From: JAFAXD01 sp963816775
GTDB lineage: Bacteria; Pseudomonadota; Alphaproteobacteria; Rhizobiales; Xanthobacteraceae
Reading direction: 5' to 3'
Assembly: GCA_963816775.1 (NCBI GenBank)
Contig: CAWFLX010000007.1
Location: 1 to 64,000, forward strand
DNA length: 64,000 bases
Part shown: positions 1 to 9,838 of the stretch, one piece after another
How positions within the stretch are numbered: position 1 is the first letter of the stretch
Layout: every line of letters begins with the position of its first letter
The notes under the pieces: model-generated
Database searches by the model: none
What the model was told of the DNA's origin: nothing
The model's input: the letters and a program-made list of their open reading frames with translations, nothing else
Position numbers and translations under genes: made by a program

Positions 1-991
1 CGCGACGAACGTCGCGCCGCACCAGCGCGACGTAAGCCCCTCGGGATTCGTCAGCCGGGTTGATCTGGCCGCCGGGCGTCGCATGCGGATCGCCGGTAAA
101 GACGAAGCAGTTTTCCTTGGAGAGGTTTGTGTCGTAGTAGCGCAAGTCCAGGTTAAAAATATTGCGCGTCAGCGTAACGCCGGCGTTCCAGTTGAAATAT
201 GCCGGCAATGCAAATCCACCGAACTCGGCGGACTGATTGCCGAACCAGTAATAGCCGGCGCCGCCGGTGATCGACGCAGAAATATTCTGCGGCGTCACAC
301 TACGGGGCAGGTCGACCCCCAAACCGGACGCGACATACTGGCTCCACGCACCCGTGTTGGAGAAGTTGGGCGAGTAGGCGTAGCCGGCGGCGGCCCGCAG
401 CGACTTGGTTAGCTTGGTATCGGCGCGGGTGCCAACCTCCCAATAGTCGATGCCCGGGATGGCGGGGATCTCGCCGGGGTAAAGAAAGTAAGTCCACCCG
501 AAATCCCAGTCGATATTCCCCAGCTTCGGACGCAGCCCAGTGCTCACGGTGATCTCAGACGCGGGCTGGCTCGGAAGCCTGACGCTGGTGACCGTGGTTC
601 CGGCGTAGAAGCTACCGATTGTCGCCTCGAGTCCGGCCCCAAGCGACGGTTTGCGGTCGGAGAGCGTCACACCGCGGTAGATGTAGTCCGATGCAAATCC
701 GGCGCGTGCGTTGAACTCAAGGGAATCCGCCGGGTGGTCCTGCGTTGGGGGTCCGACGGGCGTTGCCGGGGCAAGTCCGGCGCGAGCGCCGAGTACGATC
801 GCACCACTCGCGTCGTTGGCCGGCGGTTCTGCGCGTGAGGAGCCGCCAATCACCGGAACAAGCCACAGCCCGGCGATTGCCGATAGATGAACACTCACCC
901 TCAAACCGGCGAAGCCGCTTCGGCGTTCGGGCAGCGAGTCGGCAATGGGAGGCGATCGGATTGAGCTTCCATGCGGATCATTACGTTCCAT
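1..991 (-). CDS. TorF family putative porin, 3' end cut by window edge
   Basis: An open frame runs on the minus strand from an ATG at 991 to the window edge with no stop, giving about 330 residues. After a hydrophobic leader ending near SSRAE, the protein has FNARAGFASDYIYRGVTLSD, the hallmark opening of the TorF/Gcw_chp outer-membrane family, followed by alternating aromatic beta-strand segments (DWDFGWTYFLYPG, YYWFGNQSAEFGGF). It is probably an outer-membrane beta-barrel. The leader from LRVSVHLSAIAGLW suggests that a downstream TTG or GTG near 880-890 could be the true start, with the first ~35 residues untranslated. The C-terminus is missing only because the window ends. The substrate is unknown. 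Confidence 0.75.
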   Translation of the reverse strand, partial: MERNDPHGSSIRSPPIADSLPERRSGFAGLRVSVHLSAIAGLWLVPVIGGSSRAEPPANDASGAIVLGARAGLAPATPVGPPTQDHPADSLEFNARAGFASDYIYRGVTLSDRKPSLGAGLEATIGSFYAGTTVTSVRLPSQPASEITVSTGLRPKLGNIDWDFGWTYFLYPGEIPAIPGIDYWEVGTRADTKLTKSLRAAAGYAYSPNFSNTGAWSQYVASGLGVDLPRSVTPQNISASITGGAGYYWFGNQSAEFGGFALPAYFNWNAGVTLTRNIFNLDLRYYDTNLSKENCFVFTGDPHATPGGQINPADESRGAYVALVRRDVRR

Positions 992-1170
992 CACCGAGAA
1001 CTCCGATCCAAGCAATCAGTGTCAATGACGACGTTACACGCTTGATCTCACAAGCACAGTTATACTCTATCCCGGAGAGGTAGCTTGCGACAAGGACCAG
1101 CGATTTTGACTTTGTGCCAGTCGCCGATTAGTTGTAACGGCTTGGCCGCGCTCGATCGCGGGTTTGATCC

Positions 1171-1848
1171 TCACCACACGCCGGGGATCAACCGATAGGG
1201 CACGCCGGCCGCATACTCCGTGTAGCCCTCGAGCTCGGCGCGGAGCGTGCGCTCCTCGATCGTGATGCGAACGCAGAACAGCGCCATGATGATCGCCGCG
1301 CCGATGAGGCCGTACCAGGAGCCGAGCAGCAGGGGCGTCCCAACAAACAAAAGGATCGCGCCGGCGTACATCGGATGACGCACGAACCGGTACGGACCGG
1401 TCGTGATCACGTGCTGGCCGCGCTCGCGCTGAATTCTGACGACGACGACGGCGTAACGGTTTTCGAGCACCGTCCAGTGGACGATCGCAAGCGATACGGC
1501 GATCGCGATTGCGCCGATCCAGCGCACCCAAAGCGGAACGTGCGACCACCCGAAGCGGCATGCGTCAAGCGGCATGAACACCAGCCAGACGACGAATGCG
1601 ATCGAAATGATCTTCATCAGCGTGCGGTCGGACGCCTCCTGGTCGCGTTGCACGAAGGGCGACATCCGCTCGCGCAGCAGGTCGGGGTCGGTCCATGCCA
1701 GCCACAGCCCGCTGGCGAACCCCAAGATTCCGAGTTCGGCGAGGAGGACCCACGCCGCCGGCCAATGCAGCGTGCCAGCCGGCACAAACAGCAGCATCGC
1801 CATCAAGGCGAGCCCCAAGCAGGTCTGAACGGTGAGTTTGGCGATCAT
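1171..1848 (-). CDS. Isoprenylcysteine carboxyl methyltransferase-like membrane protein
   Basis: A 225-residue integral membrane protein with about five hydrophobic segments. The C-terminal half carries the ICMT/PEMT signature: GPYRFVRHPMYAG around residues 150-162, then a TM segment and the acidic EERTL motif near residue 200. In this superfamily these residues form the S-adenosylmethionine pocket facing the membrane. Bacterial members methylate lipids or unknown small substrates, so the substrate cannot be read here. It stands alone between the porin and the ABC operon, in the same direction, with a gap of about 90 bp to the ABC permease. The start ATG at 1848 is followed directly by a membrane leader. 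Confidence 0.75.
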   Translation of the reverse strand: MIAKLTVQTCLGLALMAMLLFVPAGTLHWPAAWVLLAELGILGFASGLWLAWTDPDLLRERMSPFVQRDQEASDRTLMKIISIAFVVWLVFMPLDACRFGWSHVPLWVRWIGAIAIAVSLAIVHWTVLENRYAVVVVRIQRERGQHVITTGPYRFVRHPMYAGAILLFVGTPLLLGSWYGLIGAAIIMALFCVRITIEERTLRAELEGYTEYAAGVPYRLIPGVW

Positions 1849-1936
1849 CGCGGGTCAGGATAACACGGCAGGGATGACGGTTATTCGGTCGTTGCCCCGC
1901 CACACCGTGTTGGCAAAGGCAAAGCGGCGGGTGGTC

Positions 1937-2691
1937 TCAATCCGCCTTCCAGGGAATCACTACGCTCTCAAGTTCCTGAAACAACACCGCGGTGATCAGG
2001 CCCAGAACGCCGATCACCACGATACCGACGAACATGTAGTCGACCTGCAGAAGCTCCCAGGAGTTCCAGATCAGATAGCCGAGCCCGCTCTTGGAGGCGA
2101 CGAACTCGGCCGCAACCAGCACCACGAACGAGACCGCGAGCGCGATTTTGAGGCCGGCAAAGATCATTGGCAGCGCGCCGAAAAACACCACGCGGGTGAA
2201 CAGGACGTAGGAGCTGGCCCCGTAGTTCCTGGCGACGTCCCAGTAGATCCTGTCGATATTGGCAGCGCCCGCGTAGGTGTTGACGATGACCGGAAAGAAC
2301 ACCGCGGTCGCGACCAGCGCGATCTTGGAGGCGTCGCCGAAGCCGAAGGCGAGCAACAGCAGCGGCATCAGCGCCACCTTCGGGATCGGAAACAGCGCGG
2401 CGATCAACGGATCGAAGAAGATGCGCACCGGCTTGAACATCGCCATGACGAGACCGATGGCGATTGCCGGGATCGCCCCGATCAGGTAGCCGGCGAAAAC
2501 CCGATACAAGGTGACGCCGGTGTGGACCCAAAGCTCGCCGTTGGCGGCAAGTTCCCAGAACCGCACGGCGATGTCGCTCGGCGCCGGAATGAAGCGCCGA
2601 TCGCCAAACCCCAGCATCAGCAGAATCTGCCAGATCGCCAGCAGGGCGATCGGCGAAATCAGGTAGAGCAGCCGCTCGCGCGCCTTCTCGC

Positions 2692-2695
<4 letters not shown>
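1937..2695 (-). CDS. NitT/TauT-type ABC transporter permease
   Basis: A 252-residue inner-membrane permease (SsuC/TauC/NrtB family) with six predicted TM segments. The EAA-like loop lies in the region reading VARNYGASSYVLFTRVVFFGALPMIFAGLKIAL. The ATG at 2695 overlaps the ATPase stop as ATGA, which fixes this start over longer open frame upstream. It is the last gene of the operon binding protein 2, binding protein 1, ATPase, permease, all on the minus strand. The family imports sulfonates, nitrate/cyanate, pyrimidine precursors or aromatic acids, and the sequence alone does not say which. Confidence 0.88.
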
Positions 2696-3489
<794 letters not shown>

Positions 3490-3555
3490 GCTTCCCCCGA
3501 TTTCAATCGCAACAAGTTCCAGAACGTCTGGACGAGCGCAATCGCTATATGGCGG

Positions 3556-4593
3556 TCACCGGCATCCCGGCAATTTGCTGTCCTTGTTTTCCAGTACGAA
3601 CGGCCCGAGCTTGCCGACCGCATAGTCGACGTAGGACTGGTCGACCAGCCGCTCCGCCGGAAAATCCGCGGTGATGAATTTGTTCTTGCGGTACCAGCTC
3701 TGCATGTCGAGGGCGCTCGCCACATTGATGCGGCCGTTGGGATCGCGCGATTGCCAGGCATACTCGTTGAGCATTTCCGGCCGCCGTTCGGTCCCGCTCT
3801 TGACCAGAAGGTCGATGATTTCCTTGCGGGTCGAGCCGAAATGATAGGCATTGCAGTAGTCGCGCACGCCACGCAGGTACGCCACGAAGTAATTTTTCAC
3901 CACCTGCGGGTTCTTCTTCGCCCAGTCGGTGTTGATGATGTTCACCGCGACCTCGGTCGGTTGCGGCCGCACATAGGTATCGGCGTCAAGGAACATGACG
4001 CCGAGGCCCTGGTCGCGCGCCTGATAGGTGAATGGCGGAATCAGCAGGCTCGCGTCCAGCGCCTTGTTGCGCAGCGCGAGGCCCATCTGGGTGAACGGGA
4101 TGACCTTGATCTCCACGTCGGCCAGCGTGAGCCCGCCCGCTTCCAGAACCTTGCCGATCTCGTAGGTCGACACCGAGCCCGGACCGTTGGTGCCGATGAC
4201 CTTGCCCTTGAGACCCCGGATATCGGTGATCTGATCCTTCAGGTCGGGCCGCAACATGATGTTGTGCCCGAGCGGCGATGATGTGCGGTTGGCGACCAGC
4301 GTGATCGGCAGGTTCTTTTCGACCGCGTTGAAATAGCCGGCCGATATGCCGCCCTCGACGATCTGATACTGGTTCTGCGCGATCATCGCCATCACGTCGG
4401 CGGAGGAATTGATGTCCTCGAGCTCGATCTTGATGCCGAATTCCTTGAAATACCCGCGCTCGATCGCGATCAGGGTCGCCCCGGTCGAGATCGCGCGCGC
4501 CACGCCCACGCGCAGCGTGGCCTCCTGGGCGTGCGCGCCGATCGCGACCAAAGCGAGCGCCGCGGCAGTGATCAAGCTTCTTCTCATCGGCAC
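3556..4593 (-). CDS. NitT/TauT-type ABC substrate-binding protein (copy 1)
   Basis: A 345-residue periplasmic binding protein of the SsuA/THI5-like/NMT1 class, with a Sec signal peptide (MRRSLITAAALALVAIGAHA, cleavage after AHA). The mature protein opens TLRVGVARAISTGATLIAIERGY, and the fold continues with SSADVMAMIAQNQYQIVEGG, where the family usually scans ligand. Its start lies inside the 3' end of the upstream paralogue (10-bp overlap). The two proteins are similar over their whole length, including FTQMGLAL and PFVLEN, so this is a tandem duplication. The ligand is unknown. Confidence 0.88.
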   Translation of the reverse strand: MPMRRSLITAAALALVAIGAHAQEATLRVGVARAISTGATLIAIERGYFKEFGIKIELEDINSSADVMAMIAQNQYQIVEGGISAGYFNAVEKNLPITLVANRTSSPLGHNIMLRPDLKDQITDIRGLKGKVIGTNGPGSVSTYEIGKVLEAGGLTLADVEIKVIPFTQMGLALRNKALDASLLIPPFTYQARDQGLGVMFLDADTYVRPQPTEVAVNIINTDWAKKNPQVVKNYFVAYLRGVRDYCNAYHFGSTRKEIIDLLVKSGTERRPEMLNEYAWQSRDPNGRINVASALDMQSWYRKNKFITADFPAERLVDQSYVDYAVGKLGPFVLENKDSKLPGCR

Positions 4594-5615
4594 CCCTTCA
4601 GCGTGCTGGATTGGTTTTCGAGCACGAACGGCCCAAGCTTGCTGTTGACGTAGTCGATGTAACTCAGGTCGGCGAGCCGCGCGGTCGCGGGCACAGCACT
4701 GGTAAATTTGTTTTTCACATACCAGCCCGCGATGTCGAGGACGCTCGCGACGTTGACGCGGCCGAGCGGATCGCGCGCCGGCCAGATATAGTCGTTGAGC
4801 ATCTCCGGCCGACGCTCGGCGCCGCTGCGCACCAGGAGATCGATCATCTCCTTGCGGTTGGACCCGCCGTGATAGGCCTGGCAGTAGTCGCGAACGCCGC
4901 GCATGTAGGCGAGGTAGTAGCGGCGTACGAGATCGAGGTTCTGCTTCGCCCAGTCGGTGTTGATCATGTTGACGGAAAGCTCGGTCGGCGCCGGCCGCAC
5001 ATAGTCGTCCGGATCGGCAAACATGACACCGAAGCCCGGATCGCGGATCTGATAGGTGAACGGCGGAATCGCGAGCGCGGCGTCGACCGCCTTGTTGTTA
5101 AGCGCAAGACCCATCTGGGTGAAGGGAACGACCTTGATATCGACGTCGGCGATTCCGAGGCCGCCGCTCTGAAGGATCTTGTCGATTTCGTAGGTCGAAA
5201 TCGAGCCCGGCCCATTACTGGCGATCACGCGGCCCTTGAGATCCTTGATCGATTTGATCTCGCCCTTCAGGTCGGTCCGGATCATCAGGTTGTGGCCGAG
5301 CGGCGACGAGGCGCGGTCCGCCACCGCGATGATCGGAAGATCCTTGTCGAGCGCGTTGAAATAACCGGCCGAGAGGCCCCCCTCGATGATCTGGTAACGG
5401 CTCTGCGCGAGCAGCGCGATCGCATTGGCCGAGGAATCGATCGCGTCGAGCTCGACCTTGATGCCCTGGTCTCTGAAGTAGCCGCGGTCGATCGCGGTCA
5501 GGGTCGCGCCCGATCCGATCGAGCGGACCTCGGCGGCGCGCACCATGTCCTCGGCACGGGCTCCGCAAATGCCTATGCACAGAACGCCGCAGGTCAGCAA
5601 AAGGCGTTTGCGCAT
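4584..5615 (-). CDS. NitT/TauT-type ABC substrate-binding protein (copy 2)
   Basis: A 343-residue paralogue of the next gene, first in the ABC operon. I chose the ATG at 5615 because it places a signal peptide (MRKRLLLTCGVLCIGICGARA) at the N-terminus and gives a length equal to copy 1; the open frame extends to 5696 without looking like protein. Matched blocks with copy 1 include GSGATLTAIDRGYF, QSRYQIIEGGLSAGYFNA, NGPGSISTYEI, IPPFTYQ and the C-terminal GPFVLENQSS. Differences cluster between these blocks, which would fit two related ligands served by one permease and ATPase. Confidence 0.88.
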   Translation of the reverse strand: MRKRLLLTCGVLCIGICGARAEDMVRAAEVRSIGSGATLTAIDRGYFRDQGIKVELDAIDSSANAIALLAQSRYQIIEGGLSAGYFNALDKDLPIIAVADRASSPLGHNLMIRTDLKGEIKSIKDLKGRVIASNGPGSISTYEIDKILQSGGLGIADVDIKVVPFTQMGLALNNKAVDAALAIPPFTYQIRDPGFGVMFADPDDYVRPAPTELSVNMINTDWAKQNLDLVRRYYLAYMRGVRDYCQAYHGGSNRKEMIDLLVRSGAERRPEMLNDYIWPARDPLGRVNVASVLDIAGWYVKNKFTSAVPATARLADLSYIDYVNSKLGPFVLENQSSTLKGCR

Positions 5616-5727
5616 TGCATATCCTTGCCACCGTAAGAATCGGTGGCCGTTGAGGCTGGCAGCCCGGCTTCCGGTCATGCGATTGATCCCGCTCATCGAC
5701 AGGATTCGATCTTAACCTCTAGCCGGG

Positions 5728-5757
5728 ATTGCGCGTGCGGCAAAGTGCCCGCGCAAT
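5728..5757. terminator. Inverted repeat after dctM
   Basis: The arms ATTGCGCG and CGCGCAAT pair perfectly around a GC-rich inner part. The hairpin sits 4 bp beyond the stop of the TRAP large permease and before the ABC operon on the same strand, where a terminator or mRNA 3' stabiliser is expected. There is no T-tract, so intrinsic termination is uncertain. Confidence 0.45.
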
Positions 5758-5760
5758 GGC

Positions 5761-7056
5761 TCATTTGACGAAGCCCACAACGCGCGGCAACCACAGCACC
5801 AGGTCGGGCACGAAAGTCACCAGCAGCAGCATTGCGATCATGGTGACGATGAAGATCGGCACCTCCCGGAATATGTCGGCGAGCGAGGTCGCCGTCAGGT
5901 TGCTGATGACAAACAGCAGAAGCCCGTGCGGCGGGAGTGCGAGGCCGATCATCATGTTGAGCATGATCACGACCCCGAAGTGTATGAGGTCGATGTGCAG
6001 GGCTTCGGCGACCGGCACCAGTAGTGGAACGATCACGAGCAGGATGGTGATCTCGTCGATCACGATCGCCAGCAGGAAGAGGAGCGCATTGACGCACAGC
6101 AGGAAGCCGGTTGGCGACAGGTGCCAGCCGACCAGGGTATTGCGCAAGAGTTGCGGGACGTTTTCGTTGGCGACCGCATAGTTGAACACAAAGGCGCCAG
6201 ACATGATCAGACCGATCGCGGCGGTCTGCGCCACGGTTTCGGAGACCGCCGTGGCGAGCGCCCGCAATGTGATCGAGCGATAGATCACGAGCGCCAGAAT
6301 GAGCGCATAGGCGGCGGCAATCGCGGCTGCCTCGGTCGGCGTGGCGATGCCGGAATAAATGATGCCGAGCAGAATGACCGGCAGCGCGAGCGGCGGCAGC
6401 GCGCGGACAAAGATCGGCCCGATCGCGTTCCAGGGCGGCGGGGGCTCGGAGGGAAAGTTGCGCCGGCGCGCAATCAACGCGATGGCGCCCATCAGCGCGG
6501 CCGCGGTGGCGAGCGCCGGTACCGTACCGGCGAGAAACAGCGCGCCAACCGAGACGTTCGCGATCAGCGCGTAGAAGATCATCGGAATCGACGGCGGCAC
6601 CAGCGGGCCGAGGGTCGCGGCCACCGCCGAGGTCGCAGCCGCAAAGCCGCGCGGGTAGCGCTCATCGCGCGTCATCATGCGGGCGACGATCAGGCCGGGT
6701 CCGGCCGCATCAGCGACCGCGCTACCGCTCATGCCGGAGAAGATCAGGTTGGTGACGATGTTGACGTGCGCGAGCCCGCCGCGGAAGCGCCCGACCATGG
6801 CCTGGGCAAAGCCGAGGAGGCGTTCGAGCACGCCGCTCGCATTCATCAGGTTGGCGACAAAGATGAACAACGGAATCGCCAGCAACAAGTAGTTGTTGTA
6901 GAGCCCGTTCATGGTCTGGTCGACCACAAGGCCGAGATCCTGATGAGTCGCCGCCAGGTAAGCGAACCCCGCGGCCAGCATCGCGAGGCCCATGGGCGCG
7001 CCCATGCCGGCGGCGAGAAGGAACACCGCGGCCAGGACCCAGAGACCGAAGGTCAT
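5761..7056 (-). CDS. dctM: TRAP transporter large permease (DctM family)
   Basis: A 431-residue DctM subunit with about 12 hydrophobic segments. Family landmarks are GAPMGLAMLAAGFAYL near the N-terminus, IPLFIFVANLMNASG, GMSGSAVADAAGPGLI and PPSIPMIFYALIANVSVGALFLAGTVPA. It forms the sodium-driven channel of a tripartite ATP-independent transporter with the small permease and the periplasmic binding protein encoded just upstream. About 105 bp containing two palindromic repeats separate it from dctQ. The probable substrate class is an organic (often carboxylic) acid, from family knowledge only. Confidence 0.9.
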   Translation of the reverse strand: MTFGLWVLAAVFLLAAGMGAPMGLAMLAAGFAYLAATHQDLGLVVDQTMNGLYNNYLLLAIPLFIFVANLMNASGVLERLLGFAQAMVGRFRGGLAHVNIVTNLIFSGMSGSAVADAAGPGLIVARMMTRDERYPRGFAAATSAVAATLGPLVPPSIPMIFYALIANVSVGALFLAGTVPALATAAALMGAIALIARRRNFPSEPPPPWNAIGPIFVRALPPLALPVILLGIIYSGIATPTEAAAIAAAYALILALVIYRSITLRALATAVSETVAQTAAIGLIMSGAFVFNYAVANENVPQLLRNTLVGWHLSPTGFLLCVNALLFLLAIVIDEITILLVIVPLLVPVAEALHIDLIHFGVVIMLNMMIGLALPPHGLLLFVISNLTATSLADIFREVPIFIVTMIAMLLLVTFVPDLVLWLPRVVGFVK

Positions 7057-7059
7057 ATG

Positions 7060-7104
7060 GCTAGACCATGATCTGACGAGATTAAATCGCGATCATGGTC
7101 TAGC
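7060..7104. repeat. Perfect inverted repeat between dctQ and dctM
   Basis: Arms GCTAGACCATGATC (7060-7073) and GATCATGGTCTAGC (7091-7104) are perfect complements separated by 17 bases. The element begins 4 bp upstream of the dctM start codon on the transcript and could occlude or protect that start. Confidence 0.6.
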
Positions 7105-7115
7105 TTTCTGTTTGA

Positions 7116-7159
7116 GCATGATCTTTTCCGAAAACCGTGGCCACTTTTCGGGATCATGC
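7116..7159. repeat. Rhizobiales-type palindromic intergenic repeat
   Basis: GCATGATC...CCGAAAA pairs with TTTTCGGG...ATCATGC. Elements of this composition are widely scattered between genes in Hyphomicrobiales genomes. Here it directly follows the dctQ stop codon, next to a second hairpin, within the TRAP transcript. Confidence 0.6.
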
Positions 7160-7160
7160 C

Positions 7161-7682
7161 CTACAGCCCCTGCTGCCATCGCGCGCTCATCAGCAAGGCG
7201 AGCCGGTAGATCGCGCGAACGATCACGGCCAGCATGAACAGCGCAAAGCAGGAATATACATAGTCGAGCCGCCAGCCCATGACCGGCGTACGCTCGCGCC
7301 ACAGGAACATGATGTAGTCGACCGCCGCAGGCAGCGCGCAGACGAAAATGCCGCCGATCAGCAAGCTGCGCGCGAGCGCCATCCAATGCTGGCCGCCGGC
7401 CGAGAGGTTGCGATACAAGAGGTCGAACGCAATCTGCCGGCGCTCATCGACCACTAGGCCGTTGGCGAGAAATACGATCCAGATAAACAGAACGACCGTC
7501 AGCTCCTCGGCCCACGCGACCGCATCGCCGGCCGCATAGCGCATCACGATTTTGTAGAGAAAAGCGAGGAACACCGCCACGAACATTAGGTTCGTGAGGA
7601 CCCGCGCGAGACGAGCGATGACCGCGCCGATGCGTGCGAATACATCGCCTTGCAATCGAGGCACTTGCCCCAGCCCCGTCAT
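7161..7682 (-). CDS. dctQ: TRAP transporter small permease (DctQ family)
   Basis: A protein of about 170 residues with four TM segments (LTNLMFVAVFLAFLYKIVMRY; LTVVLFIWIVFLANGL; ALARSLLIGGIFVCAL; LDYVYSCFALFMLAVIV), typical of DctQ. The frame stays open to an ATG at 7799, but that stretch is a palindromic repeat, so it is an unlikely N-terminus. Candidate starts are ATG 7682 or TTG 7655 (LQGDVFARIG). I give 7682, with the start uncertain. It is cotranscribed with dctP upstream and dctM downstream. Confidence 0.78.
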   Translation of the reverse strand: MTGLGQVPRLQGDVFARIGAVIARLARVLTNLMFVAVFLAFLYKIVMRYAAGDAVAWAEELTVVLFIWIVFLANGLVVDERRQIAFDLLYRNLSAGGQHWMALARSLLIGGIFVCALPAAVDYIMFLWRERTPVMGWRLDYVYSCFALFMLAVIVRAIYRLALLMSARWQQGL

Positions 7683-7803
7683 GGCCGGGCTTGTCGGGGT
7701 CCCCGCGCGCGAGCGCGCGGGGTGCCCCGTCCCGGCCATCCACGTCTTAGTGAAGTGCGAGGCCGTGAAGACGTGGATGCCCGGCACAAGGCCGGGCATG
7801 ACG
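7676..7803. repeat. Compound palindromic repeat between dctP and dctQ
   Basis: At least two nested hairpins: CCCCGCGCGC (7701-7710) with GCGCGCGGGG (7713-7722), and CCACGTCTT (7740-7748) with AAGACGTGG (7768-7776), flanked by repeated CCGGGC/GCCCGG runs. Read on the minus strand it encodes the peptide pattern MPGLVPGIHVF...KTWMAG, familiar as a spuriously annotated repeat peptide in Bradyrhizobium-like genomes. Confidence 0.65.
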
Positions 7804-7832
7804 ACCGATAGCGTGTGTGGAACACAGTCGCG

Positions 7833-8828
7833 CTACTTCGTGTCGAGGACCTGCTTCAGCTTGGCGGCGTCCCAGGCCTTGGTCATGTCGGACTCGCCAT
7901 AGACCTTGTCGGCAAGCGCGCGAAACGGCGCTAGGTCGATCGCGTCGACCGCAAGTCCCCTCCCCTTGAGGGCTTCGGCGACCGTCTTCTCGTCGGCGAG
8001 GCGACCGTCGTCGTTGGCTTTGACGGCGAGCGCAGCCGCCGCAGCAACCGCTTTCTGCTGGTCGGGCGAGAGCTTGTCCCAGACCGGCTTGGCCATGCTG
8101 TAGAACACGGGCTGGATCATATGAGCGGTGAGGGCCACCTGCTCGGTGACTTCATAGAACTTGGCGGCGTTGAGAATCGAAAGCGGATTTTCCTGGCCGT
8201 CGATCGCCCCAGTCTTGAGCGCGAGATAGACCTCCGGCATTCCCATTGGAACGGGACTGACGCCGAGGGACTTGCCGAGCAGAAGCCATTCGGGCCCGGC
8301 GGCCATGCGCAGCTTGACGCCGGCGAGATCGGCCGGGCCCTTGACCGTGCGCTTCTGGCGCAGGTTGACTTGGCGTGTGCCCAGATACGTCGTGGCGACG
8401 ATCACGATGCCCATCTTGTCGGCAACCGCGGTCCGATAGTCGGCGCCGATCGGTCCATCCACCACGCGGCGCATGTGATCGTAGTCGCGAAACAGATAGC
8501 CGCGGTTGAAGAAGCCGAATTCCGGGATCTGTTGCGCCACCTCGAAGGTGGTCATCGTGCTCATTTCGAGGTTGCCACGCTGTAGCGCCGGCACCTCGGT
8601 GCCCTGCTTGAACAGGGTCGAGGCCGGATAGGATTCGACCTTGAGGCCGACGTTCGCTTTCTCGACCTCGGCTTTGAAGAGCTCGATCGACTTGGCAAGA
8701 AAGTCGGACGGCGGGGCGGCGCTCGAAAAACGCAAAGTCAGGTCGGCTCCGCGCGCGCCCACCGCGAGCATCAACAACGCGGCCACAGCGGCCAGAAGAC
8801 TCAACAGATTTTTCGACCCTATTCTCAT
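7833..8828 (-). CDS. dctP: TRAP transporter substrate-binding protein (DctP family)
   Basis: A 331-residue periplasmic binding protein. The ATG at 8828 (MRIGSKNLLSLLAAVAAL) gives a clean signal peptide ending GARGA; the open frame further upstream to 9005 lacks protein character. DctP features include LTLRFSSAAPPSDF at the mature start, GVKLRMAAGPEWLLLGKSLGVSPVPM (the Arg of the RxP-like ligand clamp lies in KLRM) and YLALKTGAIDGQENPL. It is the first gene of a dctP-dctQ-dctM operon. The gap to dctQ is filled by a palindromic repeat, which could give the binding protein a higher mRNA share than the permeases. Confidence 0.88.
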   Translation of the reverse strand: MRIGSKNLLSLLAAVAALLMLAVGARGADLTLRFSSAAPPSDFLAKSIELFKAEVEKANVGLKVESYPASTLFKQGTEVPALQRGNLEMSTMTTFEVAQQIPEFGFFNRGYLFRDYDHMRRVVDGPIGADYRTAVADKMGIVIVATTYLGTRQVNLRQKRTVKGPADLAGVKLRMAAGPEWLLLGKSLGVSPVPMGMPEVYLALKTGAIDGQENPLSILNAAKFYEVTEQVALTAHMIQPVFYSMAKPVWDKLSPDQQKAVAAAAALAVKANDDGRLADEKTVAEALKGRGLAVDAIDLAPFRALADKVYGESDMTKAWDAAKLKQVLDTK

Positions 8829-8996
8829 GTCAATCCCCAAGCCGACTTTGGCGATGTCATACCGTAGCGGAAACCGTGCTTTCCGCCACAACCGCAGCGG
8901 TTCCTTGGGTCGCAAAAGAGCATGTTCCGGACAAAGTCTCCTCACCTTTCCGACACGAAACATTTTCAGATTGCCGGCGCAAAACGAGCTGGATTG

Positions 8997-9647
8997 ATGG
9001 GGCACTTTTTTCCTTCATTCGACGGGCCGGTCCGGGCGTCGCCTTACTTCTTGACTCCGCGCAAGCGGCGCTGGTGGCCGCTCGCGGTCGCCTTCGGGGC
9101 CGGGGTGGGCTGCGTTTTCCTTTTGCTCGAGCCCTCGAAACGTGTGATCGATCTAGCGTTCCGACAGGCGCCGGCCGCAGAAGCGCGCGTCTCGGTCGAG
9201 GCGGCGCCAGCCGACGCAGACCGGCAGGCAGTTTCCGCACCAACCGGCGGACCCCAGGTCGACGTTGCCACCGTTCCCGCAGGCGCGACCAAAGCGGCGG
9301 AACCGATGCCGCGCGCCAGACCTGCGGCAGCGGACCCCCTCCCGTCGAAGGGCAAATCGACCGGCGCCAAGGCAATCGACGCAAAACCCGACGAAGCCAA
9401 GGCGACGACGACCAAGCCTTCAAATGCCAAGGCGGCCAACGGCACCCGCACGAGTGCCGGCGACGCGCCAACCGGCAACGCGCGCGATCAGACAAATGTC
9501 CATGGTTCGGCGAAGGCGACGGCGCAGCCCGATCAAGCAACCGGGATGGTGCAGGTCGACGAAGAGGAGCTTCCCGACGGGCGTCGCGTTCCGGTCTACC
9601 GGCGCGCGACCATTTTCGACGGCGCGCGGGCTCCAGGCTCGCAATAG
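8997..9647 (+). CDS. Hypothetical single-pass membrane protein with Ala/Lys/Pro-rich tail
   Basis: 216 residues from the ATG at 8997, preceded by GGA at a suitable distance; an upstream ATG at 8922 is possible. The N-terminal 20-35 residues are basic (TPRKRR), then one TM helix (WWPLAVAFGAGVGCVFLLLEP), then a long low-complexity Ala/Pro/Lys/Thr stretch of about 110 residues (repeated AKA/DAKP units) and a more ordered tail, VQVDEEELPDGRRVPVYRRATIFDGA. It resembles no family I can name. The gene diverges from dctP with about 170 bp between starts. A periplasm-spanning linker is a guess. Confidence 0.55.
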   Translation: MGHFFPSFDGPVRASPYFLTPRKRRWWPLAVAFGAGVGCVFLLLEPSKRVIDLAFRQAPAAEARVSVEAAPADADRQAVSAPTGGPQVDVATVPAGATKAAEPMPRARPAAADPLPSKGKSTGAKAIDAKPDEAKATTTKPSNAKAANGTRTSAGDAPTGNARDQTNVHGSAKATAQPDQATGMVQVDEEELPDGRRVPVYRRATIFDGARAPGSQ

Positions 9648-9838
9648 CCAGGGCGGCATTCCCCAATTCCTGATCGTCCGAGCCTCGTGGGCTGACGCTC
9701 GCTTTGCTCTGATAGACCGGCGCTAACGCACCGGCGCAACGGCGCCGGATGGACAGGGACCCTGCCTTTTCGGACGTTTGGCGAATGTCATAATCTATCC
9801 GTACTGCGTGTCCGTGCTGACATTCCTGGGAGGGCTGC

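Noticed and set aside
7676..7803. CRISPR-like or coding interpretation of the repeat between dctP and dctQ
   Set aside because: Nested palindromes without regular spacers; known type of dispersed intergenic repeat.
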